In this document: positions 59,338 to 64,000 of the stretch, in pieces | Numbering within the stretch: the first letter of the stretch is position 1 | How the letters are laid out: each line of letters starts with the position of its first letter | From: [Mycobacterium] stephanolepidis | Lineage (GTDB): Bacteria; Actinomycetota; Actinomycetes; Mycobacteriales; Mycobacteriaceae | Assembly: GCF_002356335.1 (NCBI RefSeq) | Contig: NZ_AP018165.1 | Coordinates: 1,054,001 to 1,118,000, forward strand | Length of the DNA: 64,000 bases | Direction: 5' to 3' | Translations under genes and position numbers: made by a program | Notes under the pieces: model-generated | The model's input: only the letters and a program-made list of their open reading frames with translations | Databases searched by the model: none | What the model was told of the DNA's origin: nothing

Positions 59338-59852
59338 GGTGCCGCCGGTGAGCCTTCCAGCACGAGTGATGCCAGGATGCGCCGGAGGTTGGCGTTCGTG
59401 ACGGGGATGGGGCGGTGGCTGTCGGGACTGACGCGCTGCCCCATCATGGAGGCGAGCATTTCTGCCTCGACCTCCTGGTCGTCGAGATAGGTCTCGCGAC
59501 ACAGGACTTCGGCCAGTTCGCGCTTGCTTGAACTGGTGTGTCCACACATCACATGGCTCAGCTCGTGCAGGATGATGTGCTCGCGATGCATGGTGGTGGT
59601 ATCGCTGTCGTACACCACGTAATCGGTGGCATCGGTGCGGACCAGCAGGCCGTGCACTCCGCTGCCGGAGAGCGCGTAGGGCACCAACTGGATATCGCGC
59701 TCGCTGAGTTCACTGGCGCGGGCGCGGATGTCCTCGACCGTAGTGAGCGTGTCCAGGCCCAGATCCGCCAGCTTGCGGGTGCACTGCTTGTGGATGGCCT
59801 GAAGTTCGCGAGTCGATCGTAGATCGGTTGTGACACAACGCATCTTCGGCAT
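59334..59852 (-). CDS. ImmA/IrrE-like zinc metallopeptidase
   Basis: 172 aa. The zinc site is HELSH (96-100, HExxH); the third ligand is probably one of the glutamates in DQEVEAEMLAS (125-134). No signal peptide or membrane segment, so cytoplasmic. In known pairs (ImmA/ImmR in Bacillus ICEBs1, IrrE/DdrO in Deinococcus) such a protease cleaves or binds the adjacent XRE repressor to relieve repression; the gene here starts 2 bases after the XRE stop, supporting the same logic by inference. Confidence 0.85.
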   Translation of the reverse strand: MPKMRCVTTDLRSTRELQAIHKQCTRKLADLGLDTLTTVEDIRARASELSERDIQLVPYALSGSGVHGLLVRTDATDYVVYDSDTTTMHREHIILHELSHVMCGHTSSSKRELAEVLCRETYLDDQEVEAEMLASMMGQRVSPDSHRPIPVTNANLRRILASLVLEGSPAAP

Positions 59853-59854
59853 GA

Positions 59855-60334
59855 TTACTGCCCGTTGCTGACCGAGTTGTCCACCGTCGGCAGGCCCTGC
59901 AACGCGCGCACGTGATCGAGTACCGCGGCGACTGTTTCCAGGCTCTGCTTGTTCAGACCGATCGCGCGCAACGCGATCAGCTCCACCTCGTCCCGCGTGG
60001 TCTCATCCAGCGCACCCAGACGCTCGTCGAGCGAGTAGGTGCGCTCGGGGTCGATGAGCACCGAGAGCGGAACGCGGAAGAAATCGGCCAGCGCGCCGAG
60101 CAGGTCGATGGCGGGACGGGCGCGCTTACCGGTGCGCAGCGCCGAGAGGTAGGCACCGCCGACCTTGATGCCGGGGTGAGCCTTCTTGATGCCGTTGGCG
60201 ACCTCATCATTGGTCCACATCCGGCCGTCGGGACGACGATGCGACTGGAAGAGCGCATTGATGCGATCAGCAAGGTTCGCGTCGGCGGCTTTGGCGTCCT
60301 GAAGGGACACCTGCGGCGGGCTCGTAGTGGCCAT
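59855..60334 (-). CDS. EspR-like XRE/HTH regulator
   Basis: 159 aa. Residues 20-95 form a helix-turn-helix domain resembling mycobacterial EspR: LADRINALFQSHRRPDGR, then WTNDEVANGIKKAH, then AYLSALRTGKRARP and the ADFFRVPLSVLID helix. A C-terminal helical region (DEVELIALRAIGLNKQSLET) should mediate dimerisation, as in EspR. EspR-type proteins act on widely spaced half-sites, which fits the repeated GTTGA motifs at 56284-56394 and 60397-60411. The operon continues with the ImmA-like and membrane-protein genes. Confidence 0.82.
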   Translation of the reverse strand: MATTSPPQVSLQDAKAADANLADRINALFQSHRRPDGRMWTNDEVANGIKKAHPGIKVGGAYLSALRTGKRARPAIDLLGALADFFRVPLSVLIDPERTYSLDERLGALDETTRDEVELIALRAIGLNKQSLETVAAVLDHVRALQGLPTVDNSVSNGQ

Positions 60335-60362
60335 CTACTAAGTCAAACACCGATGCCGCGCG

Positions 60363-60411
60363 CCCTCAACGTGAGGGGGCAGACTCCCAGTGTGATTCAA
60401 CGCACAGTTGA
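60363..60411. promoter_or_regulatory. Operator-like dyads upstream of the EspR-like gene
   Basis: TCAAC-GCACA-GTTGA (60397-60411) repeats the dyad, spacer length and ACA spacer end found at 56326-56340. Nearer the gene is the perfect hairpin CCCTCA-ACG-TGAGGG (60363-60377), which also contains TCAAC and might instead end transcription from the acyl-AMP ligase gene. Both lie 29-77 bases upstream of the regulator start. Confidence 0.55.
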
Positions 60412-60419
60412 GGCCGGAT

Positions 60420-62261
60420 TTAGTGGTAGGTGTCCGTGAGGTATTCCGCGCGGCATGCGCCGCGGGCCAGCTTTCCGCTGGTGGTGCGGGGTATCGCGCC
60501 GGCGGCGACCAACCGGACGTCGGCCACGGGCAGATTGTGCTGGCGTGAGATGGCGGCACGGATCGCCTCGACGACGGGGGCGTGCTCGGCCCGTCCCGAT
60601 CCGGGGGCGCGTTCGGCGACGATCACCAGGCGCTCGCTGGTGTCGGCAATGGCGGCTTCGGCGAGCTGATTGGCCGCGACGGAGAACGCCGCCACATAGC
60701 CGGAACGCACCGCAGTCGAGGCCTCCGAGGCGGTGGCCTCGATGTCCTGCGGGTAGTGGTTGCGCCCGTCGATGATGATGAGGTCCTTGATGCGGCCGGT
60801 GACGTAGAGGTTGTCGTTCAGGTACACGCCAAGGTCCCCGGTGCGCAGCCATCGGCTGTCGGTGGCTGTCCCGGTTGCGTGACTGCGCTGGGTGAGCCGT
60901 GATTTCAGCGTGTTGTGGAAGGTGTCTTGGGTTTCCTGGGTGCGGCCCCAGTAGCCGCGGCCGATGTTGTCGCCGTGCAGCCAGATCTCGCCGATTTCTC
61001 CTTCGGGGAGTTCGTTTCCGGTGCGCGGGTCCACGATGGTCAGCCATTGGCTGGAGATCACCTGACCGCAGGAGACATGGGGGACCGCCATGGGTGCGTC
61101 CGGTGAGACGGGCACGGCGCGGTCTTCGGCCAGCTGGTCGCGGTCCAGGTAGATGACGCTGGGGCGCGCGTCGGTGGCGATGGTGGCCACGGAGAGCGTC
61201 GCTTCGGCCATGCCGTAGGACGGTTTGATCGCGGTGGCCGGAAATCCGTAGGGGGCGAAGGCCTCGGTGAATTTCTCGATCGCGGAAATGGTCACCGGCT
61301 CAGATCCGTTGAGCAGGCCCGCGACATTGCTCAGATCCCAGGTCTCACCGGCCGGTGGGCGGCCACGCTGGGCGGCGAGTTCGAAGGCGAAGTTGGGGGC
61401 GGCGGCGAACACCCGCCCGAACGCGGATTCGGTGGCCAGTTGCTTGACCCAGCGCCGGGGGCGCCGCACGAAGGCCAACGGCGACATCAAGGTGATGTGG
61501 CCGCCGCACAACGGGGGAAACAGGATCATGATCAAGCCCATGTCGTGATACAGCGGCAGCCAGCTCACGCTGCGGATGTTGGTGTCCAGGCCGCCCGCCA
61601 GGATCATCTGCAGCACGTTCGTACAGGCCGCGCGGTGGGTGATCTCGACACCGGCCGGGGTACGGGTGGAACCCGAGGTGTACTGCAGGTAGGCGAGATC
61701 CTCAGAGTCGAGTTCGGCGGGGATGAATGTCGCGCCGACCGAGTCCGGCACCGCGTCGATGGCGATGACGCGGGGGCGCCGCCCGCGAGGAAGCTTGCGC
61801 AGGAACGCGTTCACCGATTCGGCGGCACTGTCGGTGGTCAGGATGACCGACGGTGTCGCGTCGGCGAGCACCGCGTCGAGGCGTTCGGTGTGGCCGGGCA
61901 GCTCGGGGGCGAAGAGGGGAACCGCGATGTTTCCGGCCTGGATGGCGGCGAAGAATCCGATGACGTAGTCCAGACCCTGCGGCGCCAGGATCGCGACGCG
62001 ATCACCCGGCTGGGTGACCTGCTGCAGGCGGGCGCCGATCGCGCGCATCCGGGTGTCCAGCTCCACCCAGCTCAGTTCGATTGCGACGCCGTCATCGTCG
62101 CGGGTGAAGTCCAGGTAGCGGTAGGCGGCGGTAGCGCCGAACTCGGCGATGTTGTGTGCGAAGTTGGAGAGCAGCGTGGTGCCTGGGGGAAGGTCGATCG
62201 AGCCCTGGGCGTCGAGATAATCCTCAATTCCACTCTGGCGAACCGCCACTGCATCTGACAT
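60420..62261 (-). CDS. Fatty-acyl-AMP ligase (FAAL/FadD-type)
   Basis: 613 aa from ATG 62261. Adenylate-forming enzyme with the FAAL-style P-loop QYTSGSTRTPAGVEITH, SWLPLYHDMGLI, KPSYGMAEATLSV, WLRTGDLGVY, the hinge GRIKDLIIIDGRNHYPQDIE and the catalytic lysine in TTSGKLAR. FAALs activate fatty acids as acyl-AMP and hand them to a polyketide synthase, as FadD32 does with Pks13. No PKS or acyl carrier lies in this window, so the partner must be elsewhere. It precedes the EspR-like operon on the same strand. Confidence 0.9.
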   Translation of the reverse strand: MSDAVAVRQSGIEDYLDAQGSIDLPPGTTLLSNFAHNIAEFGATAAYRYLDFTRDDDGVAIELSWVELDTRMRAIGARLQQVTQPGDRVAILAPQGLDYVIGFFAAIQAGNIAVPLFAPELPGHTERLDAVLADATPSVILTTDSAAESVNAFLRKLPRGRRPRVIAIDAVPDSVGATFIPAELDSEDLAYLQYTSGSTRTPAGVEITHRAACTNVLQMILAGGLDTNIRSVSWLPLYHDMGLIMILFPPLCGGHITLMSPLAFVRRPRRWVKQLATESAFGRVFAAAPNFAFELAAQRGRPPAGETWDLSNVAGLLNGSEPVTISAIEKFTEAFAPYGFPATAIKPSYGMAEATLSVATIATDARPSVIYLDRDQLAEDRAVPVSPDAPMAVPHVSCGQVISSQWLTIVDPRTGNELPEGEIGEIWLHGDNIGRGYWGRTQETQDTFHNTLKSRLTQRSHATGTATDSRWLRTGDLGVYLNDNLYVTGRIKDLIIIDGRNHYPQDIEATASEASTAVRSGYVAAFSVAANQLAEAAIADTSERLVIVAERAPGSGRAEHAPVVEAIRAAISRQHNLPVADVRLVAAGAIPRTTSGKLARGACRAEYLTDTYH

Positions 62262-62574
62262 ATCCCACTCCCGACTCACGATGAAAAACACTACCTGCGC
62301 TAACTAAGGGATCTCTTTGTTCGCAGGTGACCCGTCGTACGAGGAGCGGGCGGCAACTTTCAATGTCGGCGATCGCGCGGTCTGGTGACGAATCACACCA
62401 GAGTCCGATCGAATCCCGGTGTTGTACAAGGGGTATCACTATCTGTCGGAGAGTTTCAATGTGACGCGAGGGTGTGTCGCGCCGGGGTGTGATCTTTGTC
62501 GTAGGCCGGTGAGGGTCGGGGCCGGAAGTTGGCGCCACGGGATACGCCGGGTAGAACTAGGGCTGACCTGCAAG
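62262..62574. other. Gene-free stretch between the acyl-AMP ligase and tRNA-Leu
   Basis: About 310 bases without a convincing coding frame. It must hold the minus-strand promoter of the acyl-AMP ligase (GGGAG lies just before the ATG at 62261) and the plus-strand promoter of tRNA-Leu. No strong repeat or hairpin was seen elsewhere in it. Confidence 0.6.
62529..62557 (+). promoter_or_regulatory. Candidate promoter of tRNA-Leu
   Basis: TTGGCG (62529-62534) and TAGAAC (62552-62557) are spaced 17 bases, and the -10 ends 17 bases before the mature tRNA 5' end. Confidence 0.55.
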
Positions 62575-62648
62575 GCCCCCATAGCCCAATTGGCAGAGGC
62601 AGCGGACTTAAAATCCGCCAAGTGTCGGTTCGAGTCCGACTGGGGGCA
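62575..62648 (+). tRNA. tRNA-Leu (anticodon UAA), short variable loop
   Basis: Cloverleaf: acceptor GCCCCCA (62575-62581) pairs with TGGGGGC (62641-62647), discriminator A 62648; D stem GCC/GGC; anticodon stem GCGGA/TCCGC with loop CTTAAAA (anticodon TAA); T arm GTCGG-TTCGAGT-CCGAC. The variable loop is only 5 bases (62619-62623), whereas bacterial leucine tRNAs usually have a long variable arm. CCA is not encoded. Confidence 0.92.
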
Positions 62649-62759
62649 CAGAGTACGAATTGGTAACGGCCCTGGGGTCAAACCGTGTACAGCGCGCTCG
62701 CAGCGGTCATACATTGAGCCGTGGAGCCAAAACGGCTCACGAGCCGACCCACGAAGCTG

Positions 62760-63965
62760 ATGCCAGCAGCGCAGGCGCCATCGTTGCGGGTCCTGGTCGT
62801 CGGTGCCGGTGTCGGCGGTATCTCCATCGCGCGGGGACTATTGCGCGACGGCCATGACGTGACCGTCTACGAGCAGCGTCCGGATGTGCACGCCGGTGGC
62901 GGTGCGGTGACGATCTGGTCGAATGGCGCCACGGTGCTGCGGCAGCTGGGTGTGGATATGGACCGGGCCGGCCAGCAGCTGTCCACGGTGCGGGTCATGA
63001 CATCGACGGGGCACTCGCTGGCCACCTTGGACGTGGCCACCATCGCCGACCGGCTGGGCGAGCCGGTTCGGATGGTCCCGCGCCACGTCTTGCTTGAGCG
63101 GCTGCTGAAAGGTTTTCCGGCCGAACGTATCCGGTGTAATGCCAGGGCCGTCGCCGTGGGTGGCGGCTGCAACGGAGCGCGAGTGGAGTTCGCGGACGGC
63201 AGCGTGGCCGAGGGAGACCTGGTGATAGGCGCCGATGGCAGGCATTCGCTTGTTCGTGATGTTGTCGGCGCGGAGCGTGGGCAGTCGACCGGATGGTGCA
63301 GCTGGCAGGGGCTGACAACCCTCCCGGACGGCGCCAATGAGCGGGTCGGCTTCGTCGTCATCGGTGAGCACGCAAGCCTCGGCCTGTGGCCTGCTGGAGG
63401 CTCCGATGTGCAGTGGTGGTTCGACTTGCCCTGGTCGTCCGGTTTTGTCAGACCCGAACGCCCGATCGACATGATCCGGTCCACGTTCGCCGGGTGGTCC
63501 GGGCCCGTCGATCGCGTACTTGCGACGCTCACCGATGACGATCTGGCGCATTCGCCCTATCCGCATTTCCGCCATCCCATTCCCCGGCCGGGCCATGGAG
63601 TGCTGACGCTGCTCGGGGATGCGGCCCACACCATGCCGCCCACGCTTGCGCAAGGCGCCAACCAGGCACTGCTCGACACGATGGTGCTGTGTAGGGCGGT
63701 TTCGGAATTTCAGCGCGGCAACAACACTGATCTGCCCGAGGCGTTGCGCTGGTATGAGAAGACCAGGCGGCGCCGCGCTGCCGCCGTCTCCCGGGTTGCC
63801 TCGCTTCAGGTTTCGCACGGTGAGGGTGTGCTGAGAACGGCGGGGCTGGTCTCGGACCGTTTCATGACGTGGGCACTGGCGACCTTCTTACAGTCGGTGA
63901 GTCATCGCCGGATGGCCGCTGACATCAGCCGGGGCCATGCCGCCGACACAGCCTGCCGGCCGTGA
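62760..63965 (+). CDS. FAD-dependent monooxygenase (PHBH-like)
   Basis: 401 aa from ATG 62760 (414 from GTG 62721). Group A flavoprotein monooxygenase: FAD-binding VVGAGVGG about 14 residues in, the GADGRHS (DG) motif and the second FAD contact LLGDAAHTMPP. NAD(P)H and oxygen would hydroxylate an aromatic or similar substrate, which cannot be identified. Similar enzymes include tetracycline and rifampicin monooxygenases, but those functions are not implied. The stop overlaps a possible next ATG. Confidence 0.88.
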   Translation: MPAAQAPSLRVLVVGAGVGGISIARGLLRDGHDVTVYEQRPDVHAGGGAVTIWSNGATVLRQLGVDMDRAGQQLSTVRVMTSTGHSLATLDVATIADRLGEPVRMVPRHVLLERLLKGFPAERIRCNARAVAVGGGCNGARVEFADGSVAEGDLVIGADGRHSLVRDVVGAERGQSTGWCSWQGLTTLPDGANERVGFVVIGEHASLGLWPAGGSDVQWWFDLPWSSGFVRPERPIDMIRSTFAGWSGPVDRVLATLTDDDLAHSPYPHFRHPIPRPGHGVLTLLGDAAHTMPPTLAQGANQALLDTMVLCRAVSEFQRGNNTDLPEALRWYEKTRRRRAAAVSRVASLQVSHGEGVLRTAGLVSDRFMTWALATFLQSVSHRRMAADISRGHAADTACRP

Positions 63966-64000
63966 TGTCCGAGGCTGTTCATGTGCGAGGCACGATCGAC
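63965..64000 (+). CDS. Possible start of the next gene (partial)
   Basis: ATG 63965 overlaps the monooxygenase stop (TGATG) and opens a frame reading MSEAVHVRGTID to the window edge. Twelve codons are too few to assign a family. Confidence 0.4.
   Translation, partial: MSEAVHVRGTID

Noticed and set aside
61440..62258. Plus-strand open frame of 272 codons opposite the acyl-AMP ligase
   Set aside because: Antisense to a gene with all catalytic motifs; no recognisable protein features.

Overview
The window is high-G+C actinobacterial DNA and almost certainly comes from a Mycobacteroides species (Mycobacterium abscessus/chelonae complex). The gene order follows the Mycobacterium tuberculosis Rv1001-Rv1026 backbone as I remember it: arcA, pmt, rsmI, pabB, metG, tatD, rpfB, ksgA, ispE, pks16-like, pth, rplY, lpqT, prs, glmU, tRNA-Gln, tetR, mfd, mazG, lpqU, eno, ftsB-like, DUF501, ppx. 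Blocks absent from that backbone are inserted between these genes. Identification rests on reading the translations; no database search was run.

Layout. 1-2.1 kb: small secreted proteins, a lipoprotein and AlkB. 2.2-14.6 kb: the backbone from arcA to ksgA, interrupted by a GNAT acetyltransferase (frameshifted) and an ECF41-type sigma factor with its flavoprotein oxidoreductase. 14.6-25.3 kb: an accessory block that separates ksgA from ispE, with an amino-acid permease (frameshifted), a soluble Ser/Thr kinase, mmpS-mmpL, a TetR regulator, a second mmpL and a MarR-GNAT fusion. 25.4-37.2 kb: backbone, with a FabH-type synthase, an SDR and an erythromycin-esterase homologue added. 37.3-39.1 kb: a tandem array of five short secreted paralogues that I cannot assign to any known family. 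39.1-45.2 kb: a LysA-like decarboxylase, mfd and mazG. 45.2-51.9 kb: two complete Efe iron-uptake loci facing each other; one has EfeU and EfeO fused in a single polypeptide. 52.0-56.2 kb: lpqU, eno, ftsB-like, DUF501 and ppx. 56.3-62.3 kb: an alpha/beta hydrolase-TSUP pair that converges on an EspR-like regulator/ImmA-like protease/membrane protein operon, followed by a fatty-acyl-AMP ligase. 62.6-64.0 kb: tRNA-Leu and an FAD monooxygenase.

How the parts connect. The two Efe loci should import iron through an EfeU permease, an EfeO-type periplasmic metal binder and Tat-exported DyP peroxidases; both promoters carry IdeR-box-like dyads. The EspR-like/ImmA module shares a TCAAC-N5-GTTGA dyad with the promoter of the facing hydrolase-TSUP operon, so the two may form one small regulon. 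The mmpS/mmpL, mmpL, MarR-GNAT and second TetR genes each have inverted repeats in their upstream regions that could be their operators. Two genes are broken by one extra base in a G6/C6 run, which could be real mutations or sequencing errors. No insertion sequence, prophage, CRISPR array or rRNA was seen.
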